Origin: Orrella sp037026685
Lineage (GTDB): Bacteria; Pseudomonadota; Gammaproteobacteria; Burkholderiales; Burkholderiaceae_B
Assembly: GCF_037026685.1 (NCBI RefSeq)
Contig: NZ_JBANET010000009.1
Location: 62,001-126,000 of the forward strand
Direction: 5' to 3'
Length of the DNA: 64,000 bases
Shown: positions 27,741 through 38,583 of the stretch, in pieces
Layout of the letters: the number at the start of each line of letters is the position of its first letter
How positions within the stretch are numbered: the stretch's first letter is position 1
Notes under the pieces: model-generated
The model's input: only the letters and a program-made list of their open reading frames with translations
What the model was told of the DNA's origin: nothing
Databases searched by the model: none
Position numbers and translations under genes: made by a program

Positions 27741-28398
27741 GTTCGATGCCTCGCTTGACGCCTGGCTGCCGGGCCAGGCGCACCAGCGCTTCGATGGCCG
27801 CGCCGATGATCCAGTACAGGGCGATGGCGACCACGAAGGCCTCCACCGGAATGAAGTAGCGCGATTGCACGGCGTTGGCCGCCGCGGTCAGCTCGGCCAC
27901 GGTGATGATGCTCAGGAAGGCCGTGTCCTTCAGGCACATGATGTATTGGTTGCCCAGCACGCCGCGGGTGCGCATGGCCAGTTGCGGCAGCACGATGCGC
28001 ACGAAGGCGCGCCCGCGCGTGTAGCCGTGGGCGTAGGCCGCCTCCAGCGAGCCGGGCGCCAGCGTCAGGCGCGCGCCGCGCAGGATTTCGGCCAGGTAGG
28101 CGGCGTGGTACAGGCTTAGCCCCGCCAGGCCGGCCTGCCAGGCGGTCAGGCGCAGGCCGAAGGCAGGCAGGCCGTAGTACAGCAGGTAGGCGAAGATCAG
28201 GAAGGGCAGCATGCGCATGGCGTCGATGCCCGCGCGCAGCAGCCGGCGCGCCGGGTTGTCGCGGCCTTCCAGGGCGTAGACCAGCAGGCAGCCCAGCGCG
28301 CTGGCGGCCGCGGCCGACAGCACGAACAGGACCAGCGTCGAGACGAAGCCGGCCGCGAAGGTATCGCGCGCGGACCAGACCACGGACCAGTTGCTCAT
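27733..28398 (-). CDS. Polar amino-acid ABC transporter permease
   Basis: A 221-residue inner-membrane permease of the HisM/GlnP class with about five transmembrane helices. The coupling motif contains EAAYAHGYTRGRAFVRIVLPQ, the EAA loop that contacts the ATPase, followed by the LKDTAFLSIITVAEL segment typical of this subfamily. It is separated by 16 bp from the second permease upstream and overlaps the ATPase gene downstream. Together with the paralogue it forms the heterodimeric channel. Confidence 0.92.
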   Translation of the reverse strand: MSNWSVVWSARDTFAAGFVSTLVLFVLSAAAASALGCLLVYALEGRDNPARRLLRAGIDAMRMLPFLIFAYLLYYGLPAFGLRLTAWQAGLAGLSLYHAAYLAEILRGARLTLAPGSLEAAYAHGYTRGRAFVRIVLPQLAMRTRGVLGNQYIMCLKDTAFLSIITVAELTAAANAVQSRYFIPVEAFVVAIALYWIIGAAIEALVRLARQPGVKRGIEHE

Positions 28399-28414
28399 TG
28401 CCTTTGCCTCCCGT

Positions 28415-29056
28415 TCAGCCGGCCAGGCGGCTGGCGTTGCGCTGGGCCCAGGCCTGCAGCCGGACCAGCACGGCGATCAGCGCCATGTAGATGGCGGCCG
28501 CGGCCAGTATCGGCGGCAGGGGCTCGTAGGTCACGGCGGCGATGCGGTTGGTGACGCGGCTCAGGTCCACCAGGCCGATGATGGCGATGGCCGGGCTGCC
28601 CTTGATCAGGAAGGACATCTCGTTGATCAGGCCGGGCAGGCTGTTTTGCACCATCTGCGGCAGCATGATGCGCCGGAACATCAGCGCCGGCGGCATGCCG
28701 CAGGCCAGGGCGGCCTCGCGCTGCTCGCGCGAGAAGCTGCGAAAGGCCGCGCGCCAGATCTCGGCGTTGAAGGCCGAGGTGTTCAGCGTCAGCGCCAGCA
28801 CCGCCAGGGCCTCGCGGCTGGCCGGCAGGCCCACCGCCGGCGCGGCCAGGAACAGGAACAGCACCAGCGTGACCAGCGGAGTCACGCGCGCCAGGCTGAT
28901 CCAGGCAGCCACGATCTGGTCGATCACCGGGATGCGGGCCATCCTGAGCAGGGCCAGGCCCAGCCCCAGCACCACGCCCAGCGCGATCGACAGGCCGGAG
29001 ATCCAGGCGGTCAGCCAGGCTCCTTCTAGCAGCATGCGCCAGGCGTGCGCGTCCAT
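28415..29056 (-). CDS. Polar amino-acid ABC transporter permease (second subunit)
   Basis: A 213-residue permease, paralogue of the neighbouring one, with the EAA loop REAALACGMPPALMFRRIMLPQ and the downstream LIKGSPAIAIIGLVDLSRV. The start is set at MDAHAW (29056); a longer open frame to 29161 would run into the receptor gene and has a very Pro/Arg-rich, unmembrane-like N-terminus. Located 20 bp after the receptor gene. It is the first of the two permease subunits in the operon. Confidence 0.9.
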   Translation of the reverse strand: MDAHAWRMLLEGAWLTAWISGLSIALGVVLGLGLALLRMARIPVIDQIVAAWISLARVTPLVTLVLFLFLAAPAVGLPASREALAVLALTLNTSAFNAEIWRAAFRSFSREQREAALACGMPPALMFRRIMLPQMVQNSLPGLINEMSFLIKGSPAIAIIGLVDLSRVTNRIAAVTYEPLPPILAAAAIYMALIAVLVRLQAWAQRNASRLAG

Positions 29057-29076
29057 ATGGGTCGCCCGCGCCCGTG

Positions 29077-29967
29077 CTACTGCAGGCCCGCGAGGCGGTG
29101 GAACTGCTCGACCGTGGTGATCGGCTCGGTGGGCAGGTCCGGGAAGGTCTCGCCGAACCACTTCTCCTGCAGCGCGGCCAGCCGGCCGCTGTCGCGGATG
29201 TGGGTCATGAAGCCGGCCATGAAGTCGCGCAGCCCCGGGCTGTTCTTGGGGATGGGCCAGGCCGCGAAGCCGTCGCCCGACACCGCCACGCCTTTCTCGA
29301 AGACCTTGGGCCGCGCCTTGACAAGGTCGTTGACCGAGATCACCGCGTTGATGACGTAGTCCAGCCGGCCATTGGCCAGGTCGGCGTAGGCTTCCGGATA
29401 GGACTGGTACTGCACCACCTGGCCCAGCTTGCCGCCCGTCTGCGCCAGCATCTTCTCCAGTTCGGGCAGGCGCGCCAGCAGGGCGCTGCCGGCCTGCAGG
29501 CCGACCGTCTTGCCGCTCAGGCTGGCCACGTCCGAGAGCCTGTCGTCGCCAGCGCGCTTGACGTAGTAGTGCTGGGCCGAGGCGAAGGGCGGGGCGAAAT
29601 CGAACACCCGCAGGCGCTCGTCGGTGACCAGCGCCCCGGTGAAGGCCATGTCGTATTGCCCGCCAGAGACCGCGGCCAGCAGGCCCGTCCAGGGCAGGAT
29701 CTCCTGGCGTATCTCGAACTTGGCGTAGGCCTTCAGGTCTTCGAGCAGCTCGGCATGAAAGCCCGAGGGCTTGCCTTCGGCGATGAAGTTGAAGGGCGCG
29801 TAGTCGTCCTCGGTGGCGACTGTCATGGTCCCGCGTTTTTCGATATCGGCCAGGTCGGCATGCGCCGGCGCGGCCAGTATCAGGCCGGCCGCCAGCAGGG
29901 CGCCGCGCCAGGCAGCGCGGTGCCGGGCCAGCAGGTCGGAGAGCATCGGAAGAGAGTGTTTGCGCAT
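29077..29967 (-). CDS. Polar amino-acid ABC transporter periplasmic receptor
   Basis: A 296-residue type-II periplasmic binding protein. An unusually long N-terminus MRKHSLPMLSDLLARHRAAW precedes a hydrophobic signal (GALLAAGLILAAPAHA). The mature part starts DLADIEKRGTMTVATEDDYA, which is the canonical first strand, and contains FNFIAEGKPSGFHAELLEDL and SGGQYDMAFTGALVTDERLR, a family fingerprint. The start at 29967 has AAGGGGAACGCC in front of it. The domain layout fits amino-acid receptors (SBP family 3). It heads an operon of receptor, two permeases, ATPase and probably the SDR gene, divergent from a MocR-type regulator. Confidence 0.92.
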   Translation of the reverse strand: MRKHSLPMLSDLLARHRAAWRGALLAAGLILAAPAHADLADIEKRGTMTVATEDDYAPFNFIAEGKPSGFHAELLEDLKAYAKFEIRQEILPWTGLLAAVSGGQYDMAFTGALVTDERLRVFDFAPPFASAQHYYVKRAGDDRLSDVASLSGKTVGLQAGSALLARLPELEKMLAQTGGKLGQVVQYQSYPEAYADLANGRLDYVINAVISVNDLVKARPKVFEKGVAVSGDGFAAWPIPKNSPGLRDFMAGFMTHIRDSGRLAALQEKWFGETFPDLPTEPITTVEQFHRLAGLQ

Positions 29968-30033
29968 GGCGTTCCCCTTGGAAGTGGCTCTGGTCTCCTT
30001 CCCTCGCTCTTGGATCTCGGCGGTCCCGGGCAT

Positions 30034-30066
30034 CTTAGGGGCGAGCCCGGCGCGGCCGATAGGGAC
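30034..30066. promoter_or_regulatory. Possible MocR-type operator (direct repeats)
   Basis: Two similar stretches, CTTAGGGGC at 30034-30042 and GATAGGGAC at 30058-30066, lie in the divergent promoter region between the receptor and the MocR gene, 24 bp apart. Their core resembles CTATAGGGC, the half-site of the perfect dyad in front of the class III aminotransferase. MocR proteins usually bind direct repeats. Similarity is by eye and short. Confidence 0.3.
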
Positions 30067-30161
30067 AGTTGCGGCCAGTGCGCTGGCCAGCTGCCGCGCC
30101 GCTGGCCCGGATATTGCTTGCAGGCGGAGCGGTGCAGATCGCAGCGCAGGAACCCGCCGTC

Positions 30162-31634
30162 ATGATCGATCACTACTTTCACCTGGACTTTCGCCACGAA
30201 CGCGGCTTGCAGGAGCAGTTGCGCGAGTCGCTGGTCGACGCCATCCTGCATGGCATCTTCCCGCCGGACGAGCCGCTGCCTTCGTGCCGCCAGCTCTCGC
30301 AGCAGCTGTCGGTCTCGCGCAATACCGTGGCACTGGTCTACGAGAGCTTGCTGGAGAAGGGCTATCTGCAAAGCCGGCCGCGCAGCGGCTACTACCTGCA
30401 TCCGGACTACCGGCAGGTCGGCCAGGCCGCGCCCGGCATGCCCCGCACCGGGGCGCAGGCCGGCGGCCATGAACCAAGGTGGAGCGCGCGGCTGCAGCGC
30501 CAGCCCAGCCTGCGCCAGGGTGTGCTGCGCCCGAGCAACTGGCGCCAGTACGACTATCCCTTCGTCTACGGCCAGGCCGATCCCGACCTGTTTCCCCTGG
30601 CGGACTGGCGCCGCGCCAGCCGCGAAATGCTGCGCGCCGGCCGCCACGGCGGCTGGATCGGCGATGCCATGGACCAGGACGATCCCGAGCTGATCGAGCA
30701 GCTGCGCACGCGCGTGCTGCCCAAGCGCGGCATCCGCGCCTCGGCCGGCGAGATCCTGGTGACGCTGGGTTCGCAGAACGCGCTGGCGCTGATCGCGCAG
30801 CTGCTGATGGGGCCGGGCGTGCGCGTGGGCATCGAAAGCCCGGGCTTTCGCGACGCCTGGAACATTTTCGAGATGCAGGGTGCGCAGGTGTCGCTGCACC
30901 AGGTGGACGAGCAGGGCATCCGCATCGACGAGCGCCTGGCGCGCTGCGACTACGTCTACGTGATGCCCAGCCACCAGGTGCCCACCGGCGTGACGCTAAG
31001 CCCGGCGCGCCGCACGCGGCTGTGGAGCCAGGCCCACCGGCGCGACCAGGTCATCATCGAGGACGACTACGACGCCGACCTGGACCTGGCCAGCCATCCG
31101 CTGCCCGCGCTCAAGGCCGATGACCGGCACGGCCGCGTCATCTACCTGAGCAGCCTGTCCAAGTGCCTGGCGCCGGGCCTGCGGCTGGGCTACCTGGTGG
31201 CCGACGAGGAACTGGTGCGCGAGCTGCGCGCGCTGCGCCGGCTGATGTACCGCCATCCGCCGCTGAACAACCAGCGCCTGCTGGCGCTGTTCCTGGCGCA
31301 GGGCGACTACGACGCGCACCTGCGGCGCTATCGCGCGGCGCAGCGGCGCAAGCACGACCTGTTGCGCACGGCCATCGACCGGCGCCTGGGCAGCTGCCGC
31401 TATGCCGACGGTGCGGGTGCGGCGGCGTTCTGGCTGCGCGCCCCGGCCGGGATCAACACGCAGAAGCTGACCTGGGCGGCTTCGCGCCGCAGCGTCATGA
31501 TCGAGCCGGGGTTTCGCCACTTTTTTGGCGAGGCGCCCGACGACCGCCACTTCCGCCTGGGCTTTCAGGCCATCCCGGCCGAGCGCATCGAGCCGGGCAT
31601 CGCCTTGCTGGCCGAGGTGATGGACAGGATATGA
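30162..31634 (+). CDS. MocR-family regulator (GntR HTH fused to aminotransferase-like domain)
   Basis: A 490-residue regulator. Residues 1-75 form a GntR-type winged helix (LQEQLRESLVDAILHGIF ... SRNTVALVYESLLEKGYL), then a linker, then a fold-type I aminotransferase-like domain, which binds pyridoxal phosphate and an amino compound. The PLP lysine lies in YLSSLSKCLAPGLRLGYLV and the preceding Asp in IIEDDYDADLDL. Well-studied relatives are GabR (GABA) and TauR (taurine), which activate aminotransferase genes next to them. Here a class III aminotransferase is convergent and an amino-acid importer is divergent, so an omega-amino-acid such as beta-alanine, GABA or taurine is a plausible inducer (inference). 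The start at 30162 is chosen by family alignment. Confidence 0.9.
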   Translation: MIDHYFHLDFRHERGLQEQLRESLVDAILHGIFPPDEPLPSCRQLSQQLSVSRNTVALVYESLLEKGYLQSRPRSGYYLHPDYRQVGQAAPGMPRTGAQAGGHEPRWSARLQRQPSLRQGVLRPSNWRQYDYPFVYGQADPDLFPLADWRRASREMLRAGRHGGWIGDAMDQDDPELIEQLRTRVLPKRGIRASAGEILVTLGSQNALALIAQLLMGPGVRVGIESPGFRDAWNIFEMQGAQVSLHQVDEQGIRIDERLARCDYVYVMPSHQVPTGVTLSPARRTRLWSQAHRRDQVIIEDDYDADLDLASHPLPALKADDRHGRVIYLSSLSKCLAPGLRLGYLVADEELVRELRALRRLMYRHPPLNNQRLLALFLAQGDYDAHLRRYRAAQRRKHDLLRTAIDRRLGSCRYADGAGAAAFWLRAPAGINTQKLTWAASRRSVMIEPGFRHFFGEAPDDRHFRLGFQAIPAERIEPGIALLAEVMDRI

Positions 31635-31644
31635 GGTCGGGGCC

Positions 31645-32961
31645 CTAGGCGCTTGCCTGGCCCAGCACGCCGTCCAGCACGTCCAGCGCCTGTTCTACCT
31701 GGGCGGCGGTCACGATGCACGGCGGGGCCAGGTGGATGCGGTTCTCGACCAGGAAGGCCAGCAGGCCGGCGTCCAGCAGCGCCCGGCGCACCGCGGCCAT
31801 GCGCGCCGGCGGCAGGGGTGCGCGGGTCGAAGGGTCGGCCACCAGTTCCAGCGCCCAGAACAGCCCCAGGCCGCGCGCCTGCCCGATGACGGCATGGCGC
31901 GCGGCCAGCTCGCGCACGCCCGGTCCCAGGACCTCCTGGCCGATGCGCCGGGCGTTGCCCACCATGTCCTCTTCCTGCATGGCATCGAGGGTGGCGACGA
32001 TGGCCGCCATCGCCAGCGGATGGCCCGAGTAGGTCAGCCCGCCGGGAAAGTAGCGGTCGTGGAAATGCTCGCAGATCCGCTCGGAGACGATGACGCCGCC
32101 CGCCGGGACATAGCCCGAGTTCACCCCCTTGGCGAAGGTGATGAGATCGGGCGTGACGCCGAAATGCTCGTGGGCCAGCCAGGCCCCGGTGCGGCCGAAG
32201 CCGGCCATGACTTCGTCCAGGATCAGCAGCAGGCCGAACTCGTCGGCCAGGGCGCGCACGCCGGGCAGATAGCCGGGCGGGGGCACGAGCACGCCGGCCG
32301 TGCCCGGGACGGATTCGAGCAGGATGGCAGCCACGCTGGCCGGCCCCTCGCATTCGATCACGCGGCGCAGGTGGCGCAGCGCCCGCTCGCATTCCTCGTC
32401 CTGCGTCTGCGCCTGGAACTCGCTGCGGTACAGGTAGGGCGTGAAGAAATGCACATGGCCGCGCGAATACTCGTTGGGCACGCGGCGCGGGTCGCCGGTG
32501 GCCACGATGGCCGCGCCGGTATTGCCATGATAGGAGCGGTAGGCCGAAAGAATCTTGTCGCGGCCCGTATACAGTCGCGCCATGCGCATGGCGTTCTCGT
32601 TGGCGTCGGCCCCGCCGTTGGTGAAAAACACCTTCTGAAAGCCCTGCGGCGCGCGCGCCAGGATGCGCTGGGCCGCCTGGCCGCGCACCGCCGTCGCATG
32701 GGCCGGCGCCAGGGTGCACAGCTGCGCGGCCTGTTCCTGGATGGCGCGCACCACCTTGGGATGCTGGTGGCCGATGTTGGTGTTGATCAGCTGGCTGCTG
32801 AAATCCAGGTACTCGCGTCCTTCGTAGTCCCACAGCGTGCAGCCGCTGCCGCCGGCGAAGGCCAGCGGATCGAGCTGGCCCTGGACCGACCACGAATGAA
32901 AGACGTGGCGCAGGTCCAGTTCGCATGCCTGCCTGTTGGTGATGCCGTCGAATTGCTTCAT
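31645..32961 (-). CDS. Class III PLP-dependent aminotransferase (omega-amino acid / taurine:pyruvate type)
   Basis: A 438-residue aminotransferase that moves the terminal amino group of an omega-amino acid (beta-alanine, GABA, taurine or similar) to pyruvate or another acceptor. The sequence HSWSVQGQLDPLAFAGGSGC at the N-terminus resembles taurine:pyruvate aminotransferases; FFTNGGADANENAMRMARLY and SYHGNTGAAIVATGD bind PLP, LLLILDEVMAGFGRTG holds the ring-nitrogen Asp, and the PLP lysine is in TFAKGVNSGYVPAGG. The start at 32961 is the ATG of MKQFDG; the long upstream frame is a shadow over the topB tail. It is convergent with the MocR gene, 10 bp apart. Exact amine donor is unresolved. Confidence 0.88.
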   Translation of the reverse strand: MKQFDGITNRQACELDLRHVFHSWSVQGQLDPLAFAGGSGCTLWDYEGREYLDFSSQLINTNIGHQHPKVVRAIQEQAAQLCTLAPAHATAVRGQAAQRILARAPQGFQKVFFTNGGADANENAMRMARLYTGRDKILSAYRSYHGNTGAAIVATGDPRRVPNEYSRGHVHFFTPYLYRSEFQAQTQDEECERALRHLRRVIECEGPASVAAILLESVPGTAGVLVPPPGYLPGVRALADEFGLLLILDEVMAGFGRTGAWLAHEHFGVTPDLITFAKGVNSGYVPAGGVIVSERICEHFHDRYFPGGLTYSGHPLAMAAIVATLDAMQEEDMVGNARRIGQEVLGPGVRELAARHAVIGQARGLGLFWALELVADPSTRAPLPPARMAAVRRALLDAGLLAFLVENRIHLAPPCIVTAAQVEQALDVLDGVLGQASA

Positions 32962-33020
32962 GGATAGTCCTTGCCGATGCCTGCGCGCCAAGCCGGCGTG
33001 CGCGCCCCGCCTGGCGGCCA

Positions 33021-33049
33021 CTATAGGGCAGCGGCGCGCCGCCCTATAG
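33021..33049. promoter_or_regulatory. Dyad operator in front of the class III aminotransferase
   Basis: CTATAGGGC and its exact reverse complement GCCCTATAG are separated by 11 bp that include an AscI-type palindrome. The site is 60-88 bp upstream of the aminotransferase start. AT-containing dyads are rare in this GC-rich window, and the position suits a MocR-type activator. Confidence 0.45.
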
Positions 33050-33112
33050 AGCCAGATCGCGCCGGCCCATGGGCCAGCGCGCGTGCGCGGCGGCAGGCCG
33101 GGCGGCGCGCCG

Positions 33113-35794
<2,682 letters not shown>

Positions 35795-35996
35795 GCGGTT
35801 CCAAAGGCGACGATCGTCGCGATAGCGCGGGAATATTAAGTGCGGAGTTTCGCGCGGTGCAAGTCGGGGCCGGAGCAGGCGGTCCGTACCGAACCATAGC
35901 GCAAATGCGGCCGGCCCCCGCCGCGCTGCGCCATAATCGTGATTTCACCATCCCGGCGCCCGGCCCCTGTCCGGCGCCGGCTTGCCAAGGAGCGCC

Positions 35997-38531
35997 ATGC
36001 CGGACGCCACGATGCAAGCCCCCCTGCAAAGCGCGGTGCGCTGGCAGCGTTTCCTGTCGGCCACCGCGCTGGGCTTGTCGGTCGTCCTGCTGGCCAGCGC
36101 GCTGGTATGCCTGGTGGCGGCCAATTGGCCGGCCTTGCCGGTATGGGCCCGGCTGTCCGGCGCCCAGGCGCTGCTGGTGCTTTGCGTGGCGCTCGCCCTG
36201 GCGCTGGGGCGCCGGCGCGCCCGGCCGGCCAGCGCCCTGCGCAGCCGCGCCTGGCGCGCGGCCCTGTTGCTGGCCGGCCTGGTGCTGGGCGCATTGCTGG
36301 CGCTGCTGGGCCAGACCTACCAGACCGGCGCCGATACCTGGCAGCTGTTCGCATGGTGGGCCGCCTTGCTGCTGCCCTGGGCCTGGGCAGGCGGCACCGC
36401 CCTGTGGATACTCTGGCTGCTGGTGGCCAACGTGGCCCTGCTGTGCCTGCTGGGCGAGCGCACCCCGCTGGGCTGGCTCAGCGTGACCGGCTCGCCGCTG
36501 GCCGCCCTGGTGCTGGGCGGCTTCAATTTCCTCGTGCTGGGCGCCTGGGAGGCCATCGGCCTGGCGCGCGGCCTGCGCGCGCGCACCGGCCCGCGGCTGG
36601 CCGCGGCCCTGGCGCTGGGCGCCTTGACCGCCAGCGTCGCGGTAGGCGCGCCGCTGCCGGCCAACTGGCTCGTCCTGCTGGCGCTGTTCGCCGGCCTGGC
36701 GGCCTGGTACCGGCGCGTGCGGCCCGATCGCGTGGTGCTGGCCTGTATCGTGCTATGCGTGATGCTCGTCTCCTTGCGCGCGGCCAGCCACTGGCTGTGG
36801 ATGCTGCTGCCGGGCCCGGCCGTCGCCTTGCCGCTGGCGGCCCTGCTGCTGGCCCAGGCGGCCTGGGCGGCGCGCTGGCTCGGGCGCGGGGCCGGCGGCG
36901 TGCAGGGCGGACAGGCGGACGCGGCCGCCGCGCCTGCCTGGTATGTCCAGGCATTGCTTGCTTTCGGCGCCTGGCTGTCCAGCGTGCTGCTGCTGGGCTT
37001 TGCCGTCTCCTCCGGCCTTTTCGGCCTGGACAACGCGCTGCCCGCCGGCCTGGCCCTGTGCGTGACGGCGGCCGTGGCGCTGCGGCTGCTGCCGGCCCGA
37101 TGGGTGTTCCTGCGGCAGGCGGCGGTGGCCGTGGCCGCCGGTTCGGCGGCGCTGGCGCTGGCCGGCTTGCCCTGGTTCAGCAGCGGCGAGCCCGCCGCCG
37201 GCCATTGGGCCGGCGCGTTCGGCATGCTGGCCCTGCTTTATGCCGCCGCGCCGGACCGCACCTTGCGGCTGCTGTGCGCGCTGGGCATGGCCGGCGCCTG
37301 CGCCGCCGGTTTCTTCGCCCTGCATGCGGACAGCGGCTTGCTGCGCTGGCTGTTCGAGCCCTCGTCCGGCGACGCCCTGCGCACCCGGCTGGTGCCGGTG
37401 GCCGTGCTGGCCTGGGGGGCGGCGGCCGCCTTCCTGCTGGCCTACGCGCCCGAGCGCCCGCGCACGGCCCAGGCGCTGGCGCCGCTGGCCTGGGCCTGGA
37501 TGCTGGCGGCGCAAGGCTATGCCTGGATCGCCGGGGGCGTGCCGCTGTCCGAGCTGCCCGCCCTGTGGGCCCTGTACCGGCCCGCCGCCTTGGCGGCGCT
37601 GGCCATCGTGCTGCTGCCGGTCTGCTGCCTGGCCCTGCTGGCCAGCACCGAATCGGACGAGCCCCAGGGCGGGCTGAGCGCCCCGTGGCGCGCCGGGGCC
37701 TGCCTGGGCGTGCTGGCGCTGGCGCTGCTCTGGACCGCGTCGCCGGGCATCTCGCTGGCGCTGAGCTGGCTGATACTGGGCCAGGGCCGCGCGCGCCGCC
37801 ACCTGGCCGCCTTTGGCGCCGTGGCCGGCTTGCTCTACCTGATCCAGTATTACCACCACCTGCAGGTGCCGCTGCTGGGCAAGGCCTTGTGGCTGGCGGC
37901 CGCCGGCGCCCTGGCCCTGCTGCTGTTCGTGCTGGCGGCCGCGGCGGCGCGCCGCGCGCTCAGGGTGCAGGCCACGGCGCCCGCGCCGGCGCCCCCGGCC
38001 CGCGTGCGGCGCCGCTACCACTGGCGCGCCGCCATGGTGGTGCTGGGCCTGGCGATGGCGCTGGGCCTGAGCAACGGCAGCATCTGGCTGCGCGAACGCA
38101 CGCTGGCGCATGGGCAGGTGGTGCGGCTGGCGCTGGCGCCGGCCGATCCGCGCAGCCTGATGCAGGGTGACTACATGGCGCTGGATTTCGAGGTCGCCGT
38201 GCAGATGATGCGGCTGCGCCCGCCCAGGGCGGCGCCCGATACGCCGTACTTCGAGGTGCCCCGGGACGGCTATCTGATCCTGCGGCCCGATGCCCAGGGC
38301 GTGGCGCGCCTGGTCCGGCTGCAGCAAAGCCCGCAGCCGCGCGGCCAGGGCGAGATCGCGCTGCGCTACCGCAAGCGCGCCGGCCGGGTCCATGTGGTCA
38401 CCAACGCCTACTTCTTTCCCGAGGGGCAGGCGCACCGCTACCAGGGCGCGCGTTATGGCGAGTTTCGCGTCAACGAATACGGCACCGGCCTGCTGGTGCG
38501 CCTGCTGGACGAGCGGCTCGAACCGCTTTAG
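35997..38531 (+). CDS. DUF4401/DUF2157-GDYXXLXY fusion membrane protein
   Basis: An 844-residue membrane protein that joins, in one chain, a polytopic N-terminal part (about 25 hydrophobic segments, starting like DUF2157/DUF4401 proteins: WQRFLSATALGLSVVLLASA) and a C-terminal GDYXXLXY domain (final 170 residues, GDYMALDFEV preceded by MQ, then the closing AYFFPEGQAHRYQGARYGEFR). In many bacteria these are two adjacent genes, so this looks like a natural fusion. The start at 35997 has AAGGAG close upstream. The family function is unknown; the C-terminal domain is probably periplasmic and its GDY motif is invariant. It lies between topB and gluQ, on the opposite strand to both. Confidence 0.84.
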   Translation: MPDATMQAPLQSAVRWQRFLSATALGLSVVLLASALVCLVAANWPALPVWARLSGAQALLVLCVALALALGRRRARPASALRSRAWRAALLLAGLVLGALLALLGQTYQTGADTWQLFAWWAALLLPWAWAGGTALWILWLLVANVALLCLLGERTPLGWLSVTGSPLAALVLGGFNFLVLGAWEAIGLARGLRARTGPRLAAALALGALTASVAVGAPLPANWLVLLALFAGLAAWYRRVRPDRVVLACIVLCVMLVSLRAASHWLWMLLPGPAVALPLAALLLAQAAWAARWLGRGAGGVQGGQADAAAAPAWYVQALLAFGAWLSSVLLLGFAVSSGLFGLDNALPAGLALCVTAAVALRLLPARWVFLRQAAVAVAAGSAALALAGLPWFSSGEPAAGHWAGAFGMLALLYAAAPDRTLRLLCALGMAGACAAGFFALHADSGLLRWLFEPSSGDALRTRLVPVAVLAWGAAAAFLLAYAPERPRTAQALAPLAWAWMLAAQGYAWIAGGVPLSELPALWALYRPAALAALAIVLLPVCCLALLASTESDEPQGGLSAPWRAGACLGVLALALLWTASPGISLALSWLILGQGRARRHLAAFGAVAGLLYLIQYYHHLQVPLLGKALWLAAAGALALLLFVLAAAAARRALRVQATAPAPAPPARVRRRYHWRAAMVVLGLAMALGLSNGSIWLRERTLAHGQVVRLALAPADPRSLMQGDYMALDFEVAVQMMRLRPPRAAPDTPYFEVPRDGYLILRPDAQGVARLVRLQQSPQPRGQGEIALRYRKRAGRVHVVTNAYFFPEGQAHRYQGARYGEFRVNEYGTGLLVRLLDERLEPL

Positions 38532-38583
38532 CGCCCGGCTGGGCGGTGGGGCTGCCTGCCCGCTGCGCACGCCGGCCGGCGTC

